From: Fictibacillus nanhaiensis
GTDB lineage: Bacteria; Bacillota; Bacilli; Bacillales; Fictibacillaceae
Reading direction: 5' to 3'
NCBI GenBank assembly: GCA_016401345.1
Contig: JAEACG010000007.1
Span: 63,147 to 127,146, forward strand
DNA: 64,000 nt
Both the position numbers and the translations under genes were made by a program. Positions 1-8,811 of this stretch are shown here, piece by piece (position 1 is the stretch's first letter; every line of letters begins with the position of its first letter). The notes beneath the pieces are model-generated. The model searched no databases. It saw only the letters and a program-made list of their open reading frames with translations, and was not told the DNA's origin.

Positions 1-192
1 AATGCTCATGTGTTGCTTTGCCATTGAGATACCGATGATAAATGTGCCATGATCGGTATACATCGGTGTGTTCCACTTGAATTGCGGTTCTAGATTAGGA
101 AATTTTTGAGAGATCCACTCCAAAACCTCCTCCATTCGGTGTCTATGATCGGGGTTATCAATTCCAGCTAGGTATTGCGAAAAGATTTCCAT
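1..192 (-). CDS. fra: Frataxin-like iron chaperone Fra (YdhG, DUF1801), N-terminal part
   Basis: The first 64 codons of a minus-strand gene that runs off the left edge of the window. The peptide begins [14 protein letters not shown] and continues through [15 protein letters not shown], which I recognise as the DUF1801 protein YdhG, named Fra in B. subtilis. The family is a frataxin-like cytosolic iron chaperone that delivers iron for Fe-S cluster and haem assembly. AAGGAG lies 7-8 bases before the ATG, so the start is secure. The C-terminal half is outside the window. Confidence 0.85.
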   Translation of the reverse strand, partial: MEIFSQYLAGIDNPDHRHRMEEVLEWISQKFPNLEPQFKWNTPMYTDHGTFIIGISMAKQHMSI

Positions 193-379
193 GTAATATC
201 TCCTTATCACTGATAAAATTTACAGAGTCTCGTTACTTAACAGTTTATATCAAGATTCCTTGATAGTAAAACGCCTGTCTATTGGTTATCTGTAAAGAAA
301 CATGGCTGTTGATATACATTATCGACTTTTTTTTATCGGTAGGAATAGCTGCTCACAATTGTTACAATTTTTATTTCAT

Positions 380-1240
380 TTAAGAAGAACAAGAATTACA
401 ACCTACGCCCTTCACACGATCCTTCACCCTTGCTGTGTATTCGTCACCACATCTCTTACATCGCCACCAAACATTATTGTATGACGTAACGGAGACATCT
501 CTAGGTGTTTTATGAACCCCGAACATTGTACCATTACGATCTGGATGCCATTCTGCTGCAATTTCAGGATACATATTGAATAGTGATTGCTCGATTTTCA
601 CACACTCTGGACATCGCGATTTATTTTTAATTCTTTTACGAATTCTCTCTCGCCAAACATGTCCTTTTTCGCATACCCATGCCACTTCCTCGTTTGAGTT
701 ATACACGACATCATGTGGACTTTTTCCATTGTTCACTGTAGACCATTCTTTTACAAGTTCAGGGTGGATCGTCGCCAAACAGTTCTTTTCATACGCTTTT
801 TTGTCTGAACAATACACACATACACTTTTAGGATTATGTACTCGATCAATCACGGTTTCTTCCCACTCATGTCCTCTTTTGCAAATCCACCATCTACGAG
901 GCCAATCTTCCTTGCTGTCAACATCTGCAGTGGTTAGATTTTTATTCAGAGTAAGATGCCATTGCTGACAGAGCTCAGGATCTGCGTCTGCTAAAGTCTC
1001 TTTTGAAATCTCATCAAACTGATACGATCTTTTTAATGCTCTTTCTTCTCTTACACAATCTGAGCACTCCAAGTTCTTTTTATATCGCTCGCGAATAGTC
1101 GCTCCCCATTCATGACCTTTTGAACAGATCCACCATATGTACTCATAGCTTCCAAAACTAGTTTGGCTAGGTTCAATACCTCGATTTTTTGTAGGATGCC
1201 ATTGTAATAAAAGCTTATCCGGTAACATAAGTTGCTTCAA
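380..1240 (-). CDS. Multi-zinc-ribbon (treble-clef, DUF4379-like) protein
   Basis: About 286 residues made of four repeats of one unit. Each unit has an aromatic pair (WW or AW) followed by C-x2-(K/R)GHEW or a close variant, then about 15-20 residues later C-x2-C. The four units start near residues 32, 93, 163 and 238, and each should bind one zinc. Between them run segments with P-E-L/I and EWH or QWH, typical of the probable zinc-ribbon family PF14311. These proteins occur in phage and accessory DNA, some fused to Vsr-like nucleases; no nuclease domain is seen here. The TTG at 1240 lies 9 bases after AAAGGG; an upstream TTG at 1249 touches that site and is less likely. Function unknown, with nucleic-acid binding an inference. 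Confidence 0.8.
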   Translation of the reverse strand: MKQLMLPDKLLLQWHPTKNRGIEPSQTSFGSYEYIWWICSKGHEWGATIRERYKKNLECSDCVREERALKRSYQFDEISKETLADADPELCQQWHLTLNKNLTTADVDSKEDWPRRWWICKRGHEWEETVIDRVHNPKSVCVYCSDKKAYEKNCLATIHPELVKEWSTVNNGKSPHDVVYNSNEEVAWVCEKGHVWRERIRKRIKNKSRCPECVKIEQSLFNMYPEIAAEWHPDRNGTMFGVHKTPRDVSVTSYNNVWWRCKRCGDEYTARVKDRVKGVGCNSCSS

Positions 1241-1495
1241 ATTTCTCAACCCTTTCTCTACAAATCAACTAATTATAAAGGACTATAATTAAACACTTAC
1301 AATAGTTAATTATACCTATTAATTCAGTTTGTGAACTTGGGAAAATGATAGTTAAAAAGACCTTATAAACTAAGGTAAACAGTTGTTTTTTTCCCAACAT
1401 TGGAAGGATTCTGCATCTTACTGAGATATTGACCTATACACAAATTAAAATTCATCATACACTAAAGTGCCATTAATTTAGAAAGGAAAGTTCTG

Positions 1496-3040
1496 ATGAC
1501 TAACAAAGAGCATTGCATATGTGCGTGTTTGAAAGAGATAACTAGTGGACGAAGTATAATTGTTGTTACTGATCGAGGAGGTCTTTTTAATCTAACTTTT
1601 ACAGATGTTATCAATCATTGCGTTAGAGGAATTGATCCATTAGGAAGACCACAAATAATTGATTGCGAGTGTATCGCTGGAATAGATCTAAGACCAAGTA
1701 CAGGTGGGAACTTAACTCTTCAATCTGAAGCAGTAATTGTTTGTAATGGTTTTATTAGTGGAACAGTTTCGTGTAATGGCATTCCATTAGCAGGAGTACC
1801 TGTTACTTTTACCGATGATGTCGCTGCCGGTTTAACATATACGCCAAATCCAGCAATCACAAACTCATTGGGAAGAATTCTTGTAGAAGTTAATATTCCA
1901 GAAGGTACCGCTGAAATTCCCGCTAATATTATTGGTACAACTGTTATAAATGGTGAGACCATTTCGGCTATAGACAATTGCATGGTCATGTGCCCTTCCT
2001 CACAATGTTCAATCGAATTAACTTCATCTGGTGAGAGCTTCGATTGTACAGGTAACGTTTTTGCAGTAGTTACTTGTGGAGGTGTGCCAGTTGAAGGTGT
2101 TACAGTAGACTTTCTAAGTGATAATCCCAACTTCACGCTCAATCCACCATCCGATGTGACTGACTCTCAAGGAGATGTCGCTGCAGGTATAAACATCGCT
2201 CCTAATACACCTTCCCAAACTGCGAATATTACAGCTTCAGCAACAGTAGGAACTCAAACATTAAGCACAACAATATTGGTTTCTGGCCAATGTACGAATA
2301 CTTGTGCTCTAACATTATCAGCAGCTTCTGAGATTGATTGTACTGGTGTACTAACTGGTACTATATTATGCGGCGGTGTACCTCAATCAGGTGTAACTGT
2401 GTCCTTTATACAGTTTCCTGAAGCTGTTGCTACTATTCCTGCAGCAACCACAGATGCTTCAGGAAATTTCACGACCAACATAACCGTTCCACCTGGTACT
2501 GCTTTAACTTCAACCATAGTGACTGGTTCAGCAACTATCGGGATTCAAACGGTCTCATCATCTATTGACATTGATTTTAGTTGTCGTGCAACAAATTGTC
2601 CATGTAAGTTCAGACTTGGTGTACGAGGATCTAGTGCCCCAGCTACTGCAAATGTAGTGAATCAAGGCGTTCCTTCAACTGTGACCGGTAGCATAAATGT
2701 AACAGCGAACCAATGTTATGGTAGAGGTGAAAGATGTGATCCGACGGTTGACAACTTTAGTATCTCATTCTCAGGAACAACGTTTACTTTCAACTTAGCT
2801 CAAGGTAGAAGAATTCGTTTCACTTGTATCGGTGAAAGAGCAGCGACTCTAGAAGGAACAGCTATTGCTACAGGATCTTCTACCATTCAAGGGCTCTTTG
2901 ACGTTTTCATCGGGTTCACTCGTTCAGGCAGCACAGCAACGTGGAACATCCTTGCTACCAATCAAGCTGGCGATTCCTTCAGTACTACCTTTACATCCGG
3001 TATCTCATCAGAAACAGAGATTGAAGATTGTGATGATTAA
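1496..3040 (+). CDS. Cysteine-containing Ig-like repeat surface protein
   Basis: 514 residues. A Cys-rich N-terminal domain (1-70, with CICAC and CEC) is followed by three bacterial Ig-like repeats at about 75-163, 171-266 and 270-363. Each repeat has a start like C-x-G-x-(I/L)-x-G-T-(V/I)-x-C, then GVPVTF-type strands and a P-x-(G/N)T segment. A beta-rich C-terminal domain (about 367-514) ends in an acidic tail. There is no signal peptide or sortase motif, yet the composition (Thr/Ser/Gly/Val rich, Cys pairs at equal places in each repeat) is that of an extracellular or spore-surface protein. A spore coat or exosporium location is my inference. GAAAGGAAAG stands before the ATG. The gene is monocistronic, closed by a strong hairpin. 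Confidence 0.8.
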   Translation: MTNKEHCICACLKEITSGRSIIVVTDRGGLFNLTFTDVINHCVRGIDPLGRPQIIDCECIAGIDLRPSTGGNLTLQSEAVIVCNGFISGTVSCNGIPLAGVPVTFTDDVAAGLTYTPNPAITNSLGRILVEVNIPEGTAEIPANIIGTTVINGETISAIDNCMVMCPSSQCSIELTSSGESFDCTGNVFAVVTCGGVPVEGVTVDFLSDNPNFTLNPPSDVTDSQGDVAAGINIAPNTPSQTANITASATVGTQTLSTTILVSGQCTNTCALTLSAASEIDCTGVLTGTILCGGVPQSGVTVSFIQFPEAVATIPAATTDASGNFTTNITVPPGTALTSTIVTGSATIGIQTVSSSIDIDFSCRATNCPCKFRLGVRGSSAPATANVVNQGVPSTVTGSINVTANQCYGRGERCDPTVDNFSISFSGTTFTFNLAQGRRIRFTCIGERAATLEGTAIATGSSTIQGLFDVFIGFTRSGSTATWNILATNQAGDSFSTTFTSGISSETEIEDCDD

Positions 3041-3060
3041 ATTCACTCTTTAATAAAGTC

Positions 3061-3094
3061 GAAAGCTCTTCTTCAATAGTGAAGAAGAGCTTTC
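3061..3094. terminator. Bidirectional hairpin between convergent genes
   Basis: GAAAGCTCTTCTTC and its exact reverse complement form a 14-bp stem around the loop AATAGT. It lies between the ends of the Ig-like gene and the oxidoreductase gene and can serve both strands. The U-tract is weak on the plus side. Confidence 0.8.
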
Positions 3095-3116
3095 TGAATT
3101 TTATACAGTCTTGTTA

Positions 3117-5153
3117 TCAGAGTTTATTAACGCTAACTCTTCCAGAAAAGAAGGTTGCTCCCCCACCCATATCTGCTATGCGATCAGGGGTTAGAGAATT
3201 GACTAGATGTTTCGTATCTTCATCTGCTCCCCAAAGACCTTGAGTAACGGCAACACCTCGTAGAACATTATCACCAACGCTCGCTTTTAGTACACATTCT
3301 CCTTGCTCATTCCACACTCGTACCTTATCGCTATCTTTTACTCCTGCCAGATCAGCGTCAAACTGATTCATAACAATTACAGGTTCTTTTTCAAGTCGCA
3401 CATGTTTGTCTTGATTTGCAAACGTTGAGTTTAAAAAATTATGGTTCGGTGCTGCAATAAATTGAAGAGGATGGTCAGAATTATTAATCAAAGGGATATA
3501 TGTCGGCAGCGCTGGATAGCCGTCCTGTTTCATCTTCTCAGAATATAGTTCTATTTTTCCGCTCGGTGTTGGGAGCTTAGTTGGAAATTCCACCTCTGCC
3601 TTTACATATTGTTTTTTACTCAATACGTCAAAATTTATTCTTTGAATATAGGGATTCTCTGTTGAATCTAATGCTTGGTCAATTAGTTCTTCTTCTGTAT
3701 CATCAAATGCCGTATCTGAAAAATCCATGCCGTTAGCAAGTAATCGAAACACCTCTACATTAGACTTCGATTCTCCGTAAACTTCAATCACAGGCTGTTG
3801 AAGCTGAATGTAATGGTGCCAGTACGACGTGTAAAAATCTGTATTCTCAAAAGAAGACGTAGCTGGTAATACAATGTCTGCATACAATGCCGTCTCTGTT
3901 AAAAACAAATCATGTACCACCGTAAATAGGTCTTCTCGTTCTAATCCTTTACGAACCTTATTCCCTGCAGGTGCAACCACAGCAGGATTCGTCCCATATA
4001 CAAAAAGTGATTTGATGGGAGGATCTAAAGCAAGCAATGCTTCTCCAAGCAGATTCATGTTTATCACACGTGTATTCTTTTTTTGCTGCAGATCAGGTCG
4101 TTGAAGGTTAGCAGTGTTGAACGCAAGATAAGCCGAATTTCCTTTGATCGCCCCTCCACCTTTAACGGCCCATTGACCTGTTAAAGCCGGCAGACAAGAT
4201 ACCGTTCTCACAAACATACCGCCATTATCGTGATGCTGTGGACCGTTTCCAATCCGTAGAAACGCAGGAGACGTTTGGCCATACATCCGAGCAAGCTTTA
4301 GTATATCCTCTACAGGTATTCCCGTGATGCTTGAAACTGTAATAGGGTCATATTGTTCAACATGTTCACGGAGCTCTTCAGATCCAACGGTGTACTGTTT
4401 CAAAAATGAATGATCCACCATGTTCTCAGCAAATAGAATATGCATCAAGCCTAATGCAAGAGCCGTATCGGTTCCTGGTAAAATAGGGATGAACCAGTCT
4501 GCAAATTTAGCAGTTTGGTTTTTATGGACGTCAATGACGACAATCTTCGCTCCATTTTGTTTACGTGCTTGTTGTGCAAGTGATACTTGATGCATATTCG
4601 TACTAACAGCGTTAATACCCCAGAAAATGAACAGTTTGGAATGAACCGTATCTTCAGGATCAATTCCATAGCTGCCGCCCATCGTATACTTGTAACCGGC
4701 TGCTCCTGCTGAGTTACAGATGCTTCGATCAAGCTCTGAAGCTCCTAGTCTATGAAAAAAACGACGGTCCATTCCTTCAGCAGCAAGATTACCCATATTC
4801 CCATAAAAGCTATAAGGTAGAATGCTCTCGGCTCCGTCTTTTTGAAGCAAGTCCTTCCATCGCGCGGTGATGGTGTTAATGGCTTCATCCCAGCTTATTT
4901 GTTCAAAATGTCCTTCACCTTTCGCTCCAACACGCTTCATCGGATATTTTAAACGCTTTTCATCATATAATCGTTCAGTCATATTTCGAACTTTATTACA
5001 AATAAAGCCCTTCGTGACCGGATGGTCCGGATCACCTTCCACTTTTACAATTTTTCCGTTTTCTTTATGGAGGAGCAACCCACACTGATCGGGACAGTCT
5101 AAAGAACAGACCGATGGAAAAATACCGTTGGGACTATCTACAAAACTGGTCAT
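3117..5153 (-). CDS. yoaE: Molybdopterin-dependent oxidoreductase, YoaE type
   Basis: 678 residues, near the size of B. subtilis YoaE. The N terminus carries the four-cysteine [4Fe-4S] signature C16-x3-C20-x3-C24 ... C52 (CSLDCPDQC then ICNK), the hallmark of bis-MGD molybdenum enzymes. Long Mo-cofactor-binding domains follow, with blocks such as FFWGINA-like LFIFWGINAVSTNMHQ and YGTNPAVVAP. It should be a cytosolic oxidoreductase; the substrate of YoaE is not established. No Tat signal is seen. I chose the ATG at 5153 because AAAGGAG lies 7 bases upstream; a TTG at 5171 would overlap that site. It stands alone, with no electron-transfer subunit next to it. Confidence 0.88.
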   Translation of the reverse strand: MTSFVDSPNGIFPSVCSLDCPDQCGLLLHKENGKIVKVEGDPDHPVTKGFICNKVRNMTERLYDEKRLKYPMKRVGAKGEGHFEQISWDEAINTITARWKDLLQKDGAESILPYSFYGNMGNLAAEGMDRRFFHRLGASELDRSICNSAGAAGYKYTMGGSYGIDPEDTVHSKLFIFWGINAVSTNMHQVSLAQQARKQNGAKIVVIDVHKNQTAKFADWFIPILPGTDTALALGLMHILFAENMVDHSFLKQYTVGSEELREHVEQYDPITVSSITGIPVEDILKLARMYGQTSPAFLRIGNGPQHHDNGGMFVRTVSCLPALTGQWAVKGGGAIKGNSAYLAFNTANLQRPDLQQKKNTRVINMNLLGEALLALDPPIKSLFVYGTNPAVVAPAGNKVRKGLEREDLFTVVHDLFLTETALYADIVLPATSSFENTDFYTSYWHHYIQLQQPVIEVYGESKSNVEVFRLLANGMDFSDTAFDDTEEELIDQALDSTENPYIQRINFDVLSKKQYVKAEVEFPTKLPTPSGKIELYSEKMKQDGYPALPTYIPLINNSDHPLQFIAAPNHNFLNSTFANQDKHVRLEKEPVIVMNQFDADLAGVKDSDKVRVWNEQGECVLKASVGDNVLRGVAVTQGLWGADEDTKHLVNSLTPDRIADMGGGATFFSGRVSVNKL

Positions 5154-5213
5154 ATGTGTTCTCCTTTCCAAGATGTCACATTCATTTTATTCCTTCATTT
5201 CAACATTAAATTT

Positions 5214-5636
5214 TCAATCTGAAATTTCCCAATCAGGGTTCCAAACGACTTCCCACAAGTGTCCATCTGGATCTTGAAAGTGACCAGAATATCCACCCCA
5301 AAACGTTTCGTGAGCTGGATCTGTTATGAAAGCTCCTGCACGTTCCGCTTCTTTCATGACCTTATCAACCTCTGCTATACTTCCAACATTATGACCGAGA
5401 GTAAATTCAGTAGGGTTTGGTTTTCCACCTAAAACCTTAGCCTCATGTGCCAAATCTTTGCGGTTCCAAATGGCAAGCTTTAATCCCTGTTGCAAATCAA
5501 AGAAAGCAACAGCTCCATGCTCAAACTCTTTACCTATAATACCTTTAGTCGAGAACCCTAAACCATCTCGATAAAACCGTAGCGATCTCTCTAAGTTTTC
5601 AACGCCTAACGTAATGACCGTAACTCGTGGTTTCAT
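5214..5636 (-). CDS. VOC-family (glyoxalase-like) protein
   Basis: 140 residues in one vicinal-oxygen-chelate module: a beta-alpha-beta-beta-beta unit starting VTVITLGVENLERSLRFYRD, then a second half ending FQDPDGHLWEVVWNP. The pair GHFQDPDGHLWE and the central HNVGSIAEV segment match glyoxalase/bleomycin-resistance-like proteins of the uncharacterised VOC group. One copy would dimerise to form the metal site. The substrate cannot be read from sequence. GGGAGATGAGACT precedes the ATG. It lies 60 bases upstream of the oxidoreductase gene on the same strand, with no obvious terminator between, so co-transcription is possible. Confidence 0.88.
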   Translation of the reverse strand: MKPRVTVITLGVENLERSLRFYRDGLGFSTKGIIGKEFEHGAVAFFDLQQGLKLAIWNRKDLAHEAKVLGGKPNPTEFTLGHNVGSIAEVDKVMKEAERAGAFITDPAHETFWGGYSGHFQDPDGHLWEVVWNPDWEISD

Positions 5637-5768
5637 AGTCTCATCTCCCGGGTTACTTCTAATAGTTATCTTAAGAATAATGCCAGTTTAACATAAGCCT
5701 TTTTATTAACACGTAAGTTGAAGTTAGAGATATCCAACTAGTCAATATTAAGCTCCTTTGAAAGGTTT

Positions 5769-6530
5769 TTACTTTTTTGACGCTTTTATAATAAATGTGG
5801 CTGGAACAAGGTTTGCTTTTTGAGTGGAATACCATCTGGACGGATTCTCCGAGGGCTCTTCAGGTAAGTAAACATCATCTATTACTTTTTCTATCATAAA
5901 ACCTGCTTCGATTAAAGCATTTATGTAGGTGCTTAATTTTCTATGATGAATAACAGCTAAATTCTGCCAACCTTCATTATATTCCGGGCCTTCATTCACA
6001 TAAGATTTGTTAAATATGAACGTAGACTGTTCCTCTTCGTATTTCAACCGATCATGAAGAGGATGTTCCCAGCTGAAAATTAAAACGCCGCCTGGTTTGA
6101 GATAACTATAAATATTTGCGAACGTAAGACTTAAATTTGTTGTCCAGCCCAAAGCATAGATCGAATAAACAATATCGAAATAATTGCTTGGTAACCCCGG
6201 ATTCTCCTCCATAGGTGATTCTATCAATGTAACCTCTACTTGTTGATCGTGTAAAAGGTTTCTAGCTGTCTCAATCTGCTTCGTGCACAGATCTAGTCCC
6301 CATAATTCTTTTGCACCTTCTCTACCCATATATTGCAGTGAATGGCCACTACCACACCCTATATCCAACACCTTATTACCTTTTATTGAGCCAAATAACT
6401 TTAGTTGCTCTTCATTAAAAGCAAATGGTCCGTATTCCGGAAGTGCCGTTCTACCAAAAAAGCGTTCGGCTGATACCTCCCACCTTTGTTTATTCATTTT
6501 TAAAATTTCAGTTGCTTCCAAAAGTTCCAC
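5769..6530 (-). CDS. SAM-dependent class I methyltransferase
   Basis: About 253 residues with the class I methyltransferase fold. Motif I is VLDIGCGSGHSLQYM at about residues 53-67, followed by an acidic end of strand 2 (LWGLDLC), YFDIVYSIYALGWT and a late LKPGGVLIFSWEHPLH, the usual post-motif segments. The substrate is unknown. The start is uncertain: GTG at 6530 touches AAAGGA, while TTG at 6521 lies 9 bases after it and fits translation better. It is transcribed alone; the upstream gene is a small membrane protein more than 100 bases away. Confidence 0.85.
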   Translation of the reverse strand: MELLEATEILKMNKQRWEVSAERFFGRTALPEYGPFAFNEEQLKLFGSIKGNKVLDIGCGSGHSLQYMGREGAKELWGLDLCTKQIETARNLLHDQQVEVTLIESPMEENPGLPSNYFDIVYSIYALGWTTNLSLTFANIYSYLKPGGVLIFSWEHPLHDRLKYEEEQSTFIFNKSYVNEGPEYNEGWQNLAVIHHRKLSTYINALIEAGFMIEKVIDDVYLPEEPSENPSRWYSTQKANLVPATFIIKASKK

Positions 6531-6650
6531 TTCCTTTAATGTGTGTTTTTTCGATTATTCATCGTTTCTTTAGTAGTAGCTGATGGTTAATCATTGTATT
6601 GAACATCTAGCATCAGCTGATTTGATCTCCCCACAATTTTTAGGTTTTTT

Positions 6651-6842
6651 TTAACTCCATAAAATCACGGTTGGGAATACAAAACCAAGCGTGAAGCATA
6701 TAACTGCTGCAAATTTTGTTTGCCTGATGGTGCGATGATCATTTAATTTCAAATAATAAAAATAGGACAAGGTAAAATAAAAACACATCACCATTGATAA
6801 AACAGAAATAATTAAGAATACATTACTTGCAATTAAACTCAT
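6651..6842 (-). CDS. Small membrane protein, two predicted helices
   Basis: 63 residues with two hydrophobic stretches (about 5-30 and 44-62) separated by a polar segment LKLNDHRTIRQTKFA. No family recognised. AGGGGTGTAGAGAAA before the ATG is a plausible ribosome site, which is why I keep it as a gene. A terminator of the TerC-family gene lies just upstream, so it must have its own promoter. Confidence 0.5.
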   Translation of the reverse strand: MSLIASNVFLIISVLSMVMCFYFTLSYFYYLKLNDHRTIRQTKFAAVICFTLGFVFPTVILWS

Positions 6843-6905
6843 TTTCTCTACACCCCTAAATCAAATACCATTTCTATTTTTACAACACTATAATTTCCAT
6901 ATAAA

Positions 6906-6934
6906 AAAGTGCATTCCTTCTATGAATGCACTTT
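6906..6934 (-). terminator. Terminator of the TerC-family gene
   Basis: AAAGTGCATTC, a 7-base loop and its exact complement GAATGCACTTT form an 11-bp stem. On the minus strand it is followed by TTTTTTAT, so it ends transcription from the 7006-7785 gene. Confidence 0.85.
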
Positions 6935-7005
6935 GACTGAAATATGTTTGATTAAGATAAAAAAACAGTGTACACATATAAAATGGTACACCACATTGAA
7001 CCTTA

Positions 7006-7785
7006 TTAATTTGAAGAATCAGTTACGTTACCGGACTTTTTCGCAGGTGCAAACCATCCGATTACTGCAATACCCACTAACACACCATAGAAGATGATCG
7101 TCCAAACCGTACTATGTGGAAAATCGTGATCTAATACTCCAATATCATTATGAGCAAGTGTAATGACCGCAAGTTTTACACCTACCCATGCAACGATCGC
7201 ATAAGCTGTTGTTTCTAAAGCTGGTCGTTGATCTAGTAACTGAACAAACCAAGTTGCTGCATACTTAATTAAGATCAGACCCGCAATTCCTCCGAGAACA
7301 ACAACTATGAATTGTCCACCATCCATACCACCGAAGTCGCCAAGAGGTGAATCTGGAAGTCCTAGTGCCAATGCAACGGCTGCTAGAATTGAATCGATTG
7401 CAAACGCCAAATCAGCGATAGCGATCTTACCAACTGTTGGCCAGAAACCTTTTCCTTTTGCTTCTTCTTCTACTTCTTCTTGGATCTTCTCATTCTCTTT
7501 ACCGAATTTAGCTTGTATTACATGCTTTAATCCGAGGTATAAAAGATAAGCTGCTCCGATCGCCTGTATCTGCCAAACGTTCGCGATGAATGAAATGGCA
7601 AAAAGTGCACCAAATCTGAAAACGAACGCCATAAGAATCCCATAACTAATCGCCCGTTTCTTCTCATCCTCAGGTAAATGTTTTGCGATAACCGCTAGTA
7701 CAAGGGCATTGTCAGCAGATAACAAACCTTCTAGTCCAATTAATATCAATAATGCCCAGCCGTACTCTAACCAAATTGAATCCAT
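7006..7785 (-). CDS. TerC-family integral membrane protein, YceF/MeeF-like
   Basis: 259 residues, nearly all hydrophobic helices. The two TerC signature loops are visible: GLEGLLSADNALVLAVIA near the N terminus and AIADLAFAIDSILAAVALAL in the middle, each with an acidic residue next to Asn or Ser inside a helix. A cytoplasmic Glu/Lys-rich loop (KFGKENEKIQEEVEEEAKG) separates the halves. B. subtilis YceF (MeeF) and YkoY (MeeY) of this family export manganese to metalate secreted proteins; that role here is inferred. The ATG at 7785 has AAAGGAG 8 bases upstream. I looked for a yybP-ykoY manganese riboswitch in the 200 bases upstream and saw none. Confidence 0.85.
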   Translation of the reverse strand: MDSIWLEYGWALLILIGLEGLLSADNALVLAVIAKHLPEDEKKRAISYGILMAFVFRFGALFAISFIANVWQIQAIGAAYLLYLGLKHVIQAKFGKENEKIQEEVEEEAKGKGFWPTVGKIAIADLAFAIDSILAAVALALGLPDSPLGDFGGMDGGQFIVVVLGGIAGLILIKYAATWFVQLLDQRPALETTAYAIVAWVGVKLAVITLAHNDIGVLDHDFPHSTVWTIIFYGVLVGIAVIGWFAPAKKSGNVTDSSN

Positions 7786-8046
7786 CCATGAATCTCCTTT
7801 CAAATCATACAAATAATATGTAATATCCATAGAATGACCATTTTAGTCGCAAGATACTCTTCGAGAATATACTTGCACTACTAGGAACAACTCTATACTT
7901 ACAAGATTATATATTATTTTTTAGATTTTTACCTTATTTAAGCGAATTTAAAACTTAACAAAGTTAGATATTTAAAGGGTTTATCTTGTTTTTTTTCATG
8001 GGTCTTTCCACTGAAAAACAGAGAGGATTTGCTCACATACTCAAAA

Positions 8047-8075
8047 AACGAGGTGCCTAAATAGGCAACCTCGTT
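8047..8075 (-). terminator. Terminator of the PepSY operon
   Basis: AACGAGGTGCCT, loop AAAT and AGGCAACCTCGTT pair with a single bulge. On the minus strand it is followed by TTTTTTGA. It lies 11 bases past the stop of the last PepSY gene. Confidence 0.8.
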
Positions 8076-8086
8076 TACTATGGTGA

Positions 8087-8668
8087 TTAATTGTTATCAT
8101 CCTTATCAACGACAGCTTCACCTGTTACAGCATCTACGTTAACGTCTACATCCTTACCGTCTTTTTGAATCTCAAACTCGTAAACATAATCATCATCAAG
8201 ACTCATTTCTTTTATAGTTCCAGAAACTTTTTCCAATGCAATGGACTGCGCTTGTTCAGAAGTGATCTTAATTTTTGCAAGATCTATCTGATCATCGCGA
8301 TCTGTTCTTTCATTGTCATCATCGCTATTTTTATCGTCATCACCATCATCGTCATTGTCATCTTGATCTTTCATACCTTCTTCAATTTTAGAGATCTTAC
8401 CGGTTTCAGCCGCAATATCAAGATCGTATTCCTTGTCGCCGTTAAGAACCTCAATCTCATACTTGTCTTTTAGACCATCTCGATCAAGTTCCATCTCTGC
8501 AATTGTTCCGCCCTTTGTTTTTTCTAAAGCGATTTCTTTTGCTTGTTTCTCTGAAATTACATTCTTAGCAGCAAACGCGCTAGGTGTGTTTTCTACATAA
8601 GTATATGTTCCTACTCCAATACCACCGACTAATACTGTACCTGCAATAATTTTTGTTAGTTTTTTCAT
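8087..8668 (-). CDS. Secreted two-PepSY-domain protein (YkoJ/YkoI-like)
   Basis: 193 residues. A signal peptide (about 1-33, ending SAFAA) precedes two PepSY domains at about 38-97 and 130-190, recognisable from VISEKQAKEIALEKTKGG and ITSEQAQSIALEKVSGTI and the closing VDVNVDAVTGEAV. They are joined by an extremely acidic linker of Asp, Asn and Glu (about 99-128), which could bind cations. PepSY proteins are secreted or membrane-bound and are thought to modulate extracytoplasmic proteases or signalling. It is the last gene of the run from the response regulator at 11.65 kb, matching the B. subtilis ykoG-ykoH-ykoI/ykoJ neighbourhood. AAGGAGGAAACAA precedes the ATG. Confidence 0.8.
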   Translation of the reverse strand: MKKLTKIIAGTVLVGGIGVGTYTYVENTPSAFAAKNVISEKQAKEIALEKTKGGTIAEMELDRDGLKDKYEIEVLNGDKEYDLDIAAETGKISKIEEGMKDQDDNDDDGDDDKNSDDDNERTDRDDQIDLAKIKITSEQAQSIALEKVSGTIKEMSLDDDYVYEFEIQKDGKDVDVNVDAVTGEAVVDKDDNN

Positions 8669-8782
8669 TTGTTGTTTCCTCCTTGTTTTTAGCTATATCC
8701 TTATAATAGACAGGTAAAATGAGAACAAAGAGAAGAGAAGATTAGAAAACGATGAGAAAAGCTGGTGTTTTTCTCAAAAAAA

Positions 8783-8811
8783 TAAGAACGCTCTAGATTA
8801 GAGCATTCTTA
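8783..8811 (-). terminator. Hairpin between the two PepSY genes
   Basis: TAAGAACGCTCT, a short loop and AGAGCATTCTTA pair with one mismatch, followed on the minus strand by TTTTTTTGAG. It overlaps the stop codon of the upstream PepSY gene, so the 8087 gene probably also has its own promoter. Confidence 0.75.

Noticed and set aside
576-968. 130-residue plus-strand frame
   Set aside because: Shadow of the zinc-ribbon gene on the other strand.
7786-8046. Possible yybP-ykoY manganese riboswitch before the TerC-family gene
   Set aside because: The conserved elements of that riboswitch could not be found on the minus strand.
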